64,000 nucleotides of DNA from Linnemannia schmuckeri (taxonomy: Eukaryota > Mortierellomycota > Mortierellomycetes > Mortierellales > Mortierellaceae): assembly GCA_029449235.1 (NCBI GenBank), contig JANATG010000001.1, positions 1 to 64,000 of the forward strand, written 5' to 3'. Below the pieces are notes generated by a model, which saw only the letters and a list, made by a program, of their open reading frames with translations, was not told the origin of the DNA and did no database searches. The position numbers and the translations under genes were made by a program. Of the stretch, positions 39,053 to 51,070 are shown piece after piece; the stretch's first letter is position 1; each line of letters opens with the position of its first letter.

Positions 39053-40215
39053 GACTGGTCTGTTGGGAGATTGCCCACGTTAGCAATATTGTTGACGGTC
39101 TGGGCCCTGGGTGAGCGGTTGGTGTTGCGGTTTTTCCCACAGTCCCAAGAGTAGTGTCCGGCGTTGATTCGACGGCACTTGAAGCATCCGTTGTTGTCCT
39201 GCAGATATTTCTTTTCATCGTCGGTAAGGCGGGCAAGGCGTGGTTGGGATTGTTGATTGTTGAATTGGGTTGTCATGGCGTGGACGGCAATGGTAAGGGA
39301 CTGGACCGAGGCCATAAGGGCGCGGGTGGTGGGGTCGAGGCTGATGTTATCGATTTCCATTGCCATTGGGTCAAAAGCTGGGGGTGCTGGGTTTGAGCTG
39401 GTGGTTGGAGTGTGAGAGCGCATGCTATTCATAGCCTTGGCAAACATACCCTTTGTGGCTCCTTTGGGGCCAAAAGCATAGATGGTGTCAAATCCTTCAG
39501 CCTTGGAACACATATCAAAAAAGGTGTTGTTGGGGTTAGATACCTGATCGGTCTGAAGCAGCTGTCTCAGATCGTCGGGGCAGCCTTGGAGAAAAACAAC
39601 TCTGACGGTGGCTTCGAGAAACACGCGACCAGTGGGATCTTCCGCGAGCAAGATGTTCATGTAGAGGCGGATGCGGGTAAGGTACTCGGCCAGGTTGGTG
39701 GTAAGCTTGGCATTGAGAAGAAGGCCGCGAACTTGCTCGAGAAATCCATCAGGCATGTATGCCTTCTTGAACAGGGTTGTAAAGGTGGAGTACTCGCAGG
39801 TGTCGTCGATGTTAAGTGATTCCCACCAGAGGAGAGAGGTTTGGTTGAGGAGGTTGACGGCATGGATGGTGCGTTTTCTGTCGGGTACGTTCTTCATGGT
39901 AAAGTAGCGTTGCACCTCTTTCAGCCAGGCGAGGCATTTGAAGCCATCGCGAGTACCGTCGTACTTGGCGGGTTTGGAGGTTGTGTCAAGTTCAATGATG
40001 GTGGCGAGGTTGTCGTCGGTCATGATGGTGAGTTCCGATAAAAAGTCAGTGATAAAATACGTGTTAATGGGTGGAAGACAGGGTGAGGGGATGGAGGAGG
40101 TGCTAGGTGAGGTTTCTGGGGAGCTGGAGGAGTCTGGGGTTTGTGCTGGGTGTTCTGGGGGTTGTGCTGAGTGTTCTGGGGTCTTGTTGGTGGAATTGTG
40201 AACCTTTGCTACCAT
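39031..40215 (-). CDS. Family A Gag (A-V)
   Basis: 394-residue Gag apparently identical to the A-IV Gag, with capsid-like core and CX2CX6HX4C knuckle. The 5' end overlaps the primer-binding site. Confidence 0.93.
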   Translation of the reverse strand: MVAKVHNSTNKTPEHSAQPPEHPAQTPDSSSSPETSPSTSSIPSPCLPPINTYFITDFLSELTIMTDDNLATIIELDTTSKPAKYDGTRDGFKCLAWLKEVQRYFTMKNVPDRKRTIHAVNLLNQTSLLWWESLNIDDTCEYSTFTTLFKKAYMPDGFLEQVRGLLLNAKLTTNLAEYLTRIRLYMNILLAEDPTGRVFLEATVRVVFLQGCPDDLRQLLQTDQVSNPNNTFFDMCSKAEGFDTIYAFGPKGATKGMFAKAMNSMRSHTPTTSSNPAPPAFDPMAMEIDNISLDPTTRALMASVQSLTIAVHAMTTQFNNQQSQPRLARLTDDEKKYLQDNNGCFKCRRINAGHYSWDCGKNRNTNRSPRAQTVNNIANVGNLPTDQSGNAPSN

Positions 40216-40312
40216 GCAACTTTTGTAAGGAGTGGAAGGAAGAGATGTCTTTGTATTTTGGTAATAGTTGTCTATTTATCTAATTAAGGTAATCGGGGGT
40301 CCAATCGTTGCA
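40215..40312 (-). repeat. 5' LTR of A-V
   Basis: 98-bp LTR, with the primer-binding site TGGTAGCAAAGG just inside it on the minus strand. Confidence 0.95.
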
Positions 40313-41694
40313 TTGAGGGAGAAGCACCGGCTGTGCTGATAGATGCAAATGTCCTGATGCCCATGGCTTGGGTGTTACTTTCAGATGTAATGGTCCGGGA
40401 ACTAGTCGGCATGGTTATAACAACACCAGTGCTGTCAAGACGGTTGCTGGGAGAAGCTATGGGTCCAGATCCGTTGGTGAATGCAGAAATATCTCCTACA
40501 TTGTTAGGGTGACAACTGGCAGTGGTGGATACGGATCCAAGAATAGTGGTTGTGGCGGGTGCTGGTCCGCCTGTTGAGATCATGGAGGGTTGAGCCACTT
40601 TTGCAACGACCTGACCTTGTACAGTATTTGTGGTGGTTTTAGTTGCACTGCCTGTCGTTATAATAACTCCTGCGGGTGGAGCGTAGTGGCTGAGAGGTGA
40701 AGGCGATGTGGTAGTGGGAGGAGTAGGGGGAGTGGGGGGAGTAGGAGGAGTAGGGGGAGTGGAAGGAGTAGAAGGAGTAGGGGAAGTAGGAGGAGTGGGG
40801 GGAGTGGAGGAAGGGGCCTTTACGATGCCGTGTCCTGGCTGTGAGGCAGAAGGAAAGGGAGCCGAAGGCGCCATGACGGCAGCAGTTGGTGTGGCATCAT
40901 TGGGTTTTGGAGCTTGATTGTTGGTGGTGGAGAATCCGGGTGCGGTGGCTGGCGTGTGCGCGGAATTGGCTTGTGTTTGTCTTTCAGCAGGCATGAGTGC
41001 TCCTGGAAGGAGACTGTTGCCACTGTTAACGCCGGGCTGTGCGAAAACGGGCGTGGCGCCATAAGGCGCCTGGGTTTGACTGTTAATTATTGAGGATCCT
41101 TGTGCAGCGGATGGCGTATAAGCGGGGCTTGCATGTGCTTGTCCATGGATTGACGCAAATCCTCCTGTGTGCAGACTATGGGCACTATTGTTAATGGCCT
41201 GGGCGGCAACGGGCGCAGGTGTTGAAGCTAATGCAATGGGTTGGACTGATGGTATTCCTGATATTAAAGGAGCGGAACAGATTGATGGTTAGACTCTTGG
41301 TTATTTTTTTCACTAAGATTGAGTGAGTGAGTGGTAAAAAAAAGAACGAACCTTGACAAGTGGCAGTACCATCGTCTTCATCATCGTCCTCGTCCATAAG
41401 ATGGTCAAGGACAAGATGCATGTTTCTTTTGTTAATATATCCTTGCGCGCGGTCGTAGCTATATTTCTTGTTCATCCTTGCACGAGACTGGCGGACCCAA
41501 ATTGGAGCTGGAAGTTTGTTGGGGGCATGAATGACCTTGCGAGCGTAGATCGTCTGAACGTTCCTGTGACCATAGAAGACAGTGTCCTGGAACTTGTCAT
41601 CGCATGCATCGACGATGTAGCAGAGTTGACTTGCGCCTCGGCTGTCAAATGGATCACTTCTGACAGGCAGCACCGCGAGGGAAGGAAACATCAT
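40313..41694 (-). pseudogene. Split unknown gene, 5' half (exons 1 and 2)
   Basis: Exon 41694-41352, an intron with GT...AG borders (41351-41258), then exon 41257-40313 running into A-V. The N-terminal ~115 residues form the only ordered-looking part (YIVDACDDKFQDTVFYGHRN... IWVRQSRARMNKKYSYDRAQ), followed by an acidic patch (DEDDDEDDG). The rest is Pro/Thr/Ser/Ala-rich with a (TPP)n tract. Joined across A-V to 35066-34216 the coding length is 2139 bases (712 codons plus stop), so only the insertion breaks it. The true start may lie upstream, because the frame is open back to 41733 and an AG acceptor is possible there. No function is assigned. Confidence 0.82.
40706..40810 (-). repeat. Pro-Thr minisatellite (TPP)n in the split gene
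   Basis: Imperfect GGAGTAGG/GGAGTGGG repeats that encode PTPPTP-type runs on the minus strand. Copy number is likely to vary among isolates. Confidence 0.8.
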
Positions 41695-41827
41695 ATGTCT
41701 GCCTAGTATATTGACTCTTGAGGCAGAAGGCTAAAGAACGAGGGGAGAGAGAGAGAGAAATAGAGAGTTAAACAAGCAGGTTGGGGTGAACAGGATGGTA
41801 CTAAAGCTATGTGTATGATTAGAAAGC

Positions 41828-42113
41828 TGCGACAGTGTCATAGACTGTCTTCTATGTTGCCACCATTCTTATGCATTGCCACCACCCTCTGTATTGCCAC
41901 CATTCCCTGTGTTGCCACCATCCTCACGCGTTGCCACCATTCCCACGCCTCCATCACTGCGCCCCTGTATACTAGTATAAATACCCTACCTCTGTATAAT
42001 AAACACCATCCATCTTGCCTTTCCTCCTCATTCCTAGTATTCTCTTATCCTTCCCCTTGTTCTTGTCTCTCTCCATTTCCGTGTTCACATTTCCTCGCTC
42101 TGCTACTATTACA
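41828..42113 (+). mobile_element. Solo LTR, family B-like (family D), upstream of the split gene
   Basis: 286 bp, starting TGCGACAGTG and ending GCTACTATTACA, flanked by AAAGC at 41823-41827 and 42114-42118. It shares the LTR layout of family B (TATAAATACCCT, then TGTATAATAAACACC, then C/T-rich, ending ATTACA), but the 5' third is different and holds five TTGCCACCA repeats at about 41855-41940. It lies in the presumed promoter or 5' leader of the split gene, opposite in orientation. Confidence 0.9.
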
Positions 42114-42199
42114 AAAGCAGACAGGTAAGGGTGACAGAGAGCAAAGACACTTACTTTGTACTTGTAGGGAGTTTTGTGGTTGCTTTCCTTGGGAAGATG

Positions 42200-42285
42200 T
42201 GTATGTATGAAAGTGTGTGTGTTTGTGTGTGTATATATATCTGTGTGTGTACTTGTGTTTGTGTGTGTGTTTGTGTTTTTGGAAT
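42200..42285. repeat. (TG)n-type microsatellite
   Basis: Imperfect TG/TATA dinucleotide repeats between the solo LTR and COPA. The surrounding 42286-42756 shows no gene that I can support. Confidence 0.85.
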
Positions 42286-42756
42286 GACGTTTGGTGGAGT
42301 TGCAATCAGTGCAGAGGAAGGAGGGAGAGTGATGTGGCGAATGGTTGTCAATGTCGATGAGAAGAGAATGAAAAAGTAATCAAGAGTGAATGGACAATGA
42401 GAGTAGAGGAGCGTTGTGTATGAGAATGAGAATCAGAAGAAGAAAGAGAATGGAGGAAAGAAGGTAAGAAGAAGTACGAAGTAGAGAAAGAGAGTAAGTG
42501 GAAGCAGAGGAAGGAAGTGAAGAGTGATGGACAAGAGAGGGCGCGTTTAAATTCTCGCGTTCGGGATTGGTGGCGTAAAAAATGGAAAAAATGGAAGCAC
42601 AAGCGATAAATATGAAGCCTTTTGACTATGGATCGATCTCTCCATCTATATGTAGAACAAACGCGAAATAAATGCCATAATGGTGCAGACAATACAAAGG
42701 TGTACAATATCTTGCAGTCCCCAAGATATTTATCACGACTTCAATAATTTGGCTAT

Positions 42757-43392
42757 CTAGGCTATGGAGACCATTCCTGTGCCAGATCCGCCAATCTGTG
42801 AGATGTCGCAGATTGTGCACAGGTTACCCTGGAACTCGGGCTTGAAGTGTGCTCGGCAGTATGGGCACTGCACGCTGGGTGAGCCCCTGTAGATGGGTGT
42901 GTAAGAGATGCCGCACACCACAAATGCATTGTACTAGAAAAAAATAGAACAAGCGAAAAGGAATCAGCACGCTACCACAGATGAAATGAACAACAAACAA
43001 CAACAGAACACGGATAAATGGACCTTGCCACATACCTGGTCATAGTCGAGCTGGATCTCGTCGCGGGGATTGCGCTCGGCAACCTGCTGGATCTGGCGGG
43101 CCAGGGTCGCGGCCTGACCGGGAGGTGCGAGCTCCAATAAACGGCGCGCAAATGTCTGTGCCGACTGCAAGTTCCTGTGCTTGTAACATGCCGTCATGGC
43201 TGTGCGCAAACTGATAATCATATGCTTGGGCTGCAGCTGTGCTCCTGTAAAGTATGCTGCCAACTCCAACATCCTCTTCACACCAGCAGGCGATGTGTCG
43301 TTCTGGCCCTCACGGCGACTCAGCTCAATGCTCAGTCCAAGAATGTACTCGCGGCACACGCCAACCAACTGGAGCGCCTAAAGGTTATAAAA

Positions 43393-43435
<43 letters not shown>

Positions 43436-46400
43436 TCGATGAGGTAAGTTAGGCCAAACTGTAAATATGTCTCAAATATGGACAATGTAATAAAAAACAA
43501 AAAAAAATGCCCCATATGCCAAATGCGCCATACCTCTTCGGCCTCAGATGCCTGGGTGACGATGGTGAGCAGAAGCGAGTGCAAGATGCTGCGGAACAAT
43601 GTGCAAGCCTCGGTAATCTTGTTGGATGTAGTGGCCTTATACGCTTCCTGCAACTCGTTCGAGATCAGGGCCTGGAAGCTCTTGATCAGAACGGGGAGGG
43701 CCTTTCTCTGATCAATCTCGCCAGGGTTACGACGAACAGGCAGTGTAATCGAGGGCATACCCTCGTTTCCTGTCAGAATAGCCCTACTAGCCTGGAAGAT
43801 CGACAAGAACTGGTCCTTCAATGGCTCAAAGTTGACAGCACCGACTTGACGGTTGAGGAGCTATTTGTCAAAAGTTAGCAAAGCACAAGTCAATACGCCG
43901 AAAAATCTTCACCGAAAATTCAAGGCATTCTACTTCTGGAACAACACACATTCCCCCACTCACTTCCCAATAACAATCCATTTACTAGTCTTACCTGCAT
44001 AGCAGACTCGAAAGCTCCGGCGGCAACGTGGTCCGCAGCGAGAGGAGAGTTCTGGCACCAAATTTCAGCTTCGCTCTGTCCAGCAACGGGAATTGCCAAT
44101 CCACTATCTTCTGCAACAATCGCGCCCGTCTCAGCGTGCAGCTCTGCAGTCAGATCCGCATCCAAGTCCCAGCCACCATCACCATCAATGTCCAATGCGT
44201 CATTGTTGACTGCCAAAGAAGCTCCCTTGTGGTCAAGAGCAGGGATGCTGAACTCGTCGTCCATACCCCACTGATCAGCCTGAGGCTCGGGCTCGTTGGC
44301 CACCAGAGGAACCTGAGGTGCAACTCCTTCCATGTCTCCGGTAAAGGCGCCCTCAAAGTAGCTGCGAGAGACAGCCAACTGAGGCCAGTTCGAGTCGTGG
44401 ACACGCATCAAGGGGCGAGGAGGGACCAACAGAGTGCCGTGAGTAGGAAGATCAGCAACATCCTCGGGAGTCAGACCTGCATTCTCCAAAATTTCATTCG
44501 CAACCTCGTGCATGCCGTGTGTCTTGGCAGTCATGTATGCCAATGGAGCTAGATGAGGGAGATATGGTGAGGTTAGCGTAGTTCATGATTAGCGTAGTTT
44601 CTGGTTAGCATAGCTCATGGCTGACACCCTGGACCTTGACAAATAATGCGGAACAAATGGTGCGTAGAGCTTGAACAAAACTTACTTTGGCCAACTTCGC
44701 GAAGCAGACGGACACGCTCCTCAACGTTGCCGAGGAAAATCGAGTTGTGGAAACGCGACATGGCATCGCCACGAAGCTCGGCAATCTTGAGCATCTTGGA
44801 CAGCTTTTCGGTGTTACCTGTGGCCAGGTACAGGAAAGAAAGGCGGTCAAAATTCTTGATGCGCTGGTAACACATCTCTACAATCTGGTGGTTGCCCTGG
44901 CGGAGAGCCTCCTGTGCCAGCTTGACCCAGCACTCCTCTTTGTCCATGACCTTGGCAGTCTCCAGTCCAACCTCCAAGTTGCCGCACTCCAATGCGAGCT
45001 CGAACCGGGTCTTGTCCTCGCGCACAAAGTGCAAGGCAATCTCAGGATAGCCCTTCTTCTGCAAGTACGCAATGATCGACTGTCCTACAAGGTTCGAGTT
45101 GCGGATGATCTGGAGGACCTCGTCGTAGTTGCGCTTGGTCAATGCCTGCTTGAAGCGGTACTCGGTGGGATCAATGGCAATGGTGCGAGTCTTGCCATCG
45201 CGGTCCAAGCAGTACACATTCTTGCCCTTGATGCGCGTCAAATAGATGGGCTGGTCCAACGTGCGGATGATTCCATTGTCGCTAAGGGTAATAAAGCCCA
45301 GTTCAAATACAACCACGTTAGATCATGACCCTTCCCGTATCGTGTCACCCCATGTACTCACGATATCAAAAAGCTGTATAGCAAAAGCAAAAATAAAAAA
45401 GACACACTGCCCAGCCTTACCCTTGAGGAAGAGCGTATTTGATGTGGTTGAGGGTCGAGTAGATCAGGATGCCGCTCTCGTCCCATGCGGCACTCTTGAT
45501 GCGGATCGTCTCATGGATCAGGCAGGTCTGCTCCAATGACTTTGTCGCAATCGTGATCGTGTGCTTGCTCAATAGAGCGACATGCGACATGTCGGCCGAC
45601 CAGACAACATATTTGACGGGAGGAGTTGTCACCTCGGCAATCGTCCTGCGCTGCTGAATGTCAAACAGAATGACCGATGTAGGCGTACTGAGTAAAAGCT
45701 GTCCTGTGCCGGCGTAAAAGATCTCGTTGACAGCGCCGGGAGGAGTAAACGACTTTGTGCTGTTATTCTGCAAGTCGCGGATCGTGATCGTCTGAGTCGC
45801 CTTCTCGAGGACCGCAAAACGATTGCGGGCAATAAAGATGGCAGAGTTTCCTGATCCACGCTTGCCGTCGTTGGAGGGCTCGCGCGCCTCTCCTGCGTAA
45901 TCCTTGGGGAGGTTGTAGAGCTCATAGGTGCCTCCGTCCACAGTCGACGTGATCAACACTGCACGCTCGGCAGGGTTGTAGGAGAGAGCACGGGGCTGAA
46001 TAAATTGCGACCCGGTACGGCGTACAGCAAGGACAGCAGTATCCTGCGAGCTGGCATAGTCGTGAACGCGCAAGTACTTGTCCTTGATGTAGAACAGGTT
46101 GTTCTGGTGAACTGAATAAGCAGGTCTCTCACGCTCCAACTTGAACACAATCAAACCATTGTCGTGACCTATAAAGTACGCGTGCATTTCGAGATGTTAG
46201 TTGACCACATCCGCTTCCAAGGAAAAAAATGTGGCCCCAGCGGCTTTGTGCTTATGGCTCCTAATGCGTGTTTTCTTACCAGCAGCAAACAGGTTCAGCT
46301 CAGGATGGGCGGTCAAGGCCCAGAAACGATCGTGCTCGCGACGGAAGGTCTGCACGGCAGTGCGCTTGGACATATCCCAAACGCGAATGCACTTGTCTTC

Positions 46401-47730
46401 GGCGACCGAGATAATGAGTTCCTGACGGTGGTGAAAGATAGCGCATGAAATGTTGTTGGTGTGTCCTCTGCATGAATCCACTTCCCAAGCTCGAGAATCT
46501 ATTCGACAGAGTTGTGGAAAATGCAGAGTGTTGTATGAGCAAGTGCTCGGAATGACACAGTGTTTATAAGTTCTTTTTACGTCCACTGTTTCTATTGCTT
46601 TCAAAGTCCCTAATCATACCGTTCATCCTCCAAAGCTTAACTTGGCGATCATCGCCGGCAGAGACGATCAAGGGGAGGGTGGGATGGAAACTTGCCCAGT
46701 TAACACTTCGATCGTGACCTTCCAAGACGAATTTGACAATGGCGTCGGTGCTTCCAAAGATATCGGCTTGCTGCGAGGCACGGTGGGTACTCTCGTCGTA
46801 GGCAACCGTTCCTGGGGCAGCGTTTTTCTTTCTCAAACCTACATGTTTATAGTACATTATTTACTCATTAATTACTCCGCTTTGATGATGATAACTTAGA
46901 GTTTGCTCAAAGCGTGTATATCCTTTCAGTAAATTTTGTTGACATTGGCGTATGAATATCATAGAAAAAGCATGCATATTTCATCCAAGCACGTAGTAGA
47001 GATAATATAATTGGAGGTATTTTCCTACCTGAAATGTCCCAGACACGCACAGTCTGATCGAGGGATGCAGACACGACAAGATCTTCCTTGGGGTGGAACT
47101 GGGCACTGTACACGTAATGGTTGTGTCCTGTCAAGATGGCGATACAACTTCGCGACTGCCAGTTCCAGATACGGATGGTTTGATCGTCTGAACAACTGAT
47201 GATCCATGGGTATTCGTGGTGGAAGTAGACGGTTCGCACATAGTCCAAGTGTCCTGTGAGTGTAAACTGGCAACGACGCGTCTTGTAGTTCCAGACCTTG
47301 ATCTTGTAATCATCTCCTGCAGACACAAACAAGGACTGCGAGGGGTGGAAAGCAATACCACGGACAGGACCTATGAAGAATAGTTAGCCACTTGTTAGTT
47401 GCTGAGTGTCTATTTGTAAGCACAAAAATATACGCCACAGTCGGGGTACTCTGGAGATGTACCATCGTGTTCGTCAAAGCGCTCGAGGAGAGTTCCCATC
47501 CTGTAGTCCCAGAGTTGAATGGAGCCATTGTGAAGGGCAGCGAGGATCCAAGGGCGCTTTGGATGGAAAGCAATGCCCTTGACGCGATTGCTTTTGGATT
47601 CGAACTGTGACGATGATGGCGAGAATCGGCCAAGATTGTTAGTTTTGAGTTGCTGCTGTTGATGATGGTCGGATTTTTGAGCCTTTGTTCGGCGGAGGAA
47701 AGAAAAGGGAAGATCAGGCTACCTTTGTAA
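42757..47730 (-). CDS. COPA: Coatomer subunit alpha (alpha-COP)
   Basis: Largest subunit of the COPI coat, which carries cargo from Golgi to ER and within the Golgi. Eleven exons fit: 47730-47713, 47604-47463, 47370-47029, 46838-46620, 46498-46280, 46168-45421, 45281-44686, 44548-43995, 43860-43534, 43377-43036 and 42933-42757, totalling 3684 bases (1227 residues, near the ~1220 usual for the family). Residues 1 to about 310 form the WD40 propeller that reads KKxx signals (KFESKSNRVKG, HDGPVRGIAFHP, VRVWDISG). A second propeller and helical solenoid (YDEVLQIIRNS, GQSIIAYLQKKGYPEIAL) follow, then the conserved C-terminal domain (YTPIYRGSPSVQC). The N-terminus could be the Met two codons later (MLTKFESK), as in animals. 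One intron has a 38-base poly-pyrimidine run (43394-43431, plus-strand A). Confidence 0.97.
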
Positions 47731-49258
47731 GCATCTGCATGATGTAGGGTCGTGTTGATGTGAGGTGACCAAGGGGTAATGAGAGAGAGAAAGAGAATGA
47801 AGTTAGCTGGCTGGATTACTCAAGGGCAAGGGAGAGTGAACAAAAACAAAGAATCAGTCGAAGAGGGAGGGGTATCTGAGCAGGAAAGGAAGATAACGAC
47901 TGAGGATGGAAGGAAGGGGTGGAGGCCGAAGCTGACGATGATGGTGGGGAGCAAGAGGAAGTAAGAAGTAAGAGACACAGATGGAAGATAAAATTAAATT
48001 GGGTGTCTAGTCAGAAATAGTTATCGGTCGGGTAAGGACAAGACGTGAACGTGTCAAGATTCAAAAAACCACGGTCCAGCACTGAGGTTGACGTTAAACT
48101 GCTAACGTGAGCTCGAAGATGATTGGAAGTAATGATTGGTTGCACCATAGATATGATGCTGTACTACGTTCAAACCACTGATCTGATCAGGTCCTCGTAG
48201 GGACAAAAAATGTTTGCCACCAAAATTTGCACCAACCATGATCGCCACCAATGGACAAAAACTTGAACAGGACGGCAACTTGGAATGGACGCGACATTCA
48301 AAATAATAGTCGCAATCATTCCTCTTTCTCTCTCTTTCTCCCCCCCTCTTCTCTCTCCTCCTCTCTGCCTTGTTTAATAGGAGGAAACACAGATCATATA
48401 TACTTATTGAAGAGACTCTTAGAATTAAAAGAATATTCATGCGCGACTCCTTTTCTCTACTCCACTTCTAGTTGGTACCCCAAAACGACGTCCCATCAGC
48501 ATTTTTTTCTTTTTATTATCGCAAATGACAGCACCAGGATCGCCGCCGTCATTTTTTTTCACACTTCCTGTGCTGTTATATCCCACTGTCTCAGTTAACC
48601 GCGATCTCCCTAACGACAAAAGATTTTCTTTTTTTTTTTTTTTTCGCTTAGGCAGGACCTGACTGGCGGGGTCTAGGAACCAGCGCTATTAGTGACTGCG
48701 AAAGCCAACGACGCGTTTCACTCAGCCTTCTCCTTCTGCAAGAACGGAGAATGGGCTGGTAGGAATTATACACACTCGTTCACTCGAAGAGAACTATTAC
48801 ATGGGTGCACGCTGACCTCGTGGTACGAAGACTGGGTTACTGCGTCATGAGTACGTTTACCTGAGTGGCAAAGGGAAAAGGAAAAGAGAAAGAGAACTTT
48901 TCCGGTGAAGCCTTGAAACCTTACTCATGTCAAAATAGTCATTTTTTCTTGTTGAAGCGGGAAGGTGGCTGCACGCCATTGACGTTCGAGTCTCCTGATG
49001 TCGAATGGAAAAAAATTACGTCTCGGGCAATACATTCTCCAAGCCAAAAGGAACAACCGCATTACTCTCTTACAGTCTTGCACTTTTTGGCGATTGTCTT
49101 CGTTTCTTTTTCCTTTTTCTCTATTTCATCAATCTTATTCATCTTTTCTTTTTGCTCTTCAGTAAACAATTCCTCATCTTCTTTGGTCCTCCTTCCACAC
49201 CTGTCTCTTCTGATCATCACTCTCAGCTCACTGATCTCTCGTCATAACTTTTTCAACA
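47731..49258. other. Divergent intergenic region, COPA and membrane protein
   Basis: About 1.5 kb between two genes transcribed away from each other. It holds a T-run at 48629-48644, pyrimidine-rich stretches before 49259 and an ACGCGT at 48711-48716. No coding region is supported. Confidence 0.6.
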
Positions 49259-51026
49259 ATGGCGGCTTTCTTTCGTTCCCTTGGCTTTCTTTTCTTGCTG
49301 CTCGCCTTCTTCTGCAGTACAGTCCTTTCACATTCGACAGAAAATGAATCATCCTTGACTCGCAGATCGACCAAGGCAGATTCCTCGGTGCACAAAGCCC
49401 ATATCTCTGCCCGCCAACCCGCTGCCATGCCAATTGTTCATATGAATAGAGATGACAAGGCCACTCTCGCCGTGGCAAGTGCTCCTCAGCTAGAGATCAC
49501 CGTCCAGTCGAGCTTCACTGACTTTTTCTCATCCAACTACAACCGCATCCAGACTCCATTGTCGTGGCAGCGTGTTGTCTCTGGAGCCGTTCTCATGGGC
49601 GTTGGTATTCTTCTCTGCCTCTTTGGTTTCCGTTACCTTCGGTTCTCTCTCTTGTTGACGGGATTCATTGGAGGAGGTAAAATAACAACAGCAACCTGCA
49701 CGTCAAAATGATATCTATGCACTGAGTATGACCTTTTGCTTAATCCGCCTTTGTATTTACTTCCTTAATCTCAGCAATCGCTGCTTATGCGATTTTGCTC
49801 AACACTGAGCCCGATGGTCTGTGGGCCAACCGCATTTTGATTTATGTCGCTGTTTGCATTGCTGCAGGACTGTTGATCGGTGTCGTGATGTTGGGATTGA
49901 ACAAGTATGCCACGTGGATCCTTGGTGGCGGAGGAGGTAACGCACTTTGCTGTAATCAACATGTCTATCCTACATATATACACAGTGCTAATGGTGCATT
50001 CGTTTTTATAGGGCTTGCTCTGGGTGTCTACATTCTCAGCTGGAGAACAGGCGGCTTGATCCACAACACTGTTGGACGTATCGCTCTTATGGCTGGTGCT
50101 GCTGCCCTTGGCATGTTCCTGTCGACATTCCTTGGCAAGCTGACCACCATCTTTGCTACCGTCCTTATTGGTAGGTGTCCATCCTCTCCTTTTAATATGC
50201 AGTTAATTTTTCACTATACTTGCTCCCTTTTACCGTTTTGCGTATTCCCGCCTGTCTAACACTCTATTGCTTCTGTGCTATGCAATCGTCCAAAAAAAAA
50301 GGTGGATACATGTTCACACTTGGTCTTGACATGTTCCTTCGCACTGGCTTCCTCGAGAACTATAAGAACCTATTCCGCACCGGCAACCAGGTCCCTTATC
50401 AAATGTACAGTGGTATCTACGGAATGCTCGGTGTCCTTTCACTCACGTTCTTGCTTGGCTACCTCTTCCAGATCCCACTGTACTTCCTCCACAAGCGCAG
50501 ACAGAGACGCCATGCCGTCCCCGTTATCAACGATCCCTACGCCACTTCGAACCGCGGCAGTCAATACGGAAGCCAATACGGAGGCCAATACGGAGGAAGC
50601 CAGTGGGGAAGCCAATACGGCAGCCGTGATCATTTGGGTGTTCCTCAGAACCAAGGTGCACCTGCCGAGTACACTTGGTATGGAAAGCGCAAGAACCCCC
50701 CAGTCCCAATCAACAACCCTTACAACCATGGGTATAACGAGAAGGGTTACCAGCCCGTCTACAGCCAGAACAACCTCAACCAACCTACTCATGGCGCTCC
50801 AGTTGCTGCGCCCTCCTCTCAAGCTGCTCCGGCCGCCGCATCCACCTCCCATAATCAAGCCGCTCACATTAGCGGCGCAACCTCGACCACCACGGGAGAC
50901 AAGGCTGTTGTCTTCGAGGAGAAGAAGGACTGGTTGGGACGTACCAAGGTCGTTCCTAGGTTTGCCGAGAATGCAACCTCGTCCACCGCTACCACAACTC
51001 CCACCGCCGCCCAGCCATCTCAGTAA
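49259..51026 (+). CDS. DUF4203/TMEM198-like multi-pass membrane protein
   Basis: Four exons (49259-49676, 49775-49936, 50012-50170, 50302-51026) total 1464 bases, 487 residues. It has a cleavable-looking signal peptide at about residues 1-24 (FLFLLLAFFCSTVLS) and a short lumenal segment. A series of hydrophobic Gly-rich helices follows (VVSGAVLMGVGILLCLFGF, ILIYVAVCIAAGLLIGVVML, IALMAGAAALGMFLSTFLG, IYGMLGVLSLTFLLGYLF). The cytosolic-type tail has KRRQRRH, then YGSQYGGQYGG-type repeats and a Pro/Ala-rich end. The helix pattern resembles the DUF4203 (TMEM198-like) fold. The molecular function in fungi is not known to me. A MITE starts 45 bp after the stop. Confidence 0.8.
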
Positions 51027-51070
51027 TGCACTCAATCATGCCATACTTCCACTGTACATATTTTTAAACC

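Larger units (their letters stand above)
35072..40312 (-). mobile_element. A-V: complete family A chromovirus inside a host gene
   Basis: 5241 bp, minus strand, with LTRs at 35072-35169 and 40215-40312 identical by eye, and target duplication TTGAG. Gag and Pol are open. It appears identical to A-IV, 29040 bp away, including shared variants not found in A-III (SIHDYL, GTIVLAI, LRQIAYW in Pol; GRVFLE and NRSPRAQ in Gag). It lies in exon 2 of a host gene in the same transcriptional orientation, so host transcripts would read into it. Confidence 0.97.

Noticed and set aside
42045..42351. His/Thr-rich frames upstream of the split gene as a first exon
   Set aside because: They are translations of the TG microsatellite. 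A GTAAGT donor is present, but no convincing exon.
48865..49347. 160-codon frame upstream of and overlapping the membrane-protein gene
   Set aside because: Out of frame with the spliced gene, low complexity, no domain.
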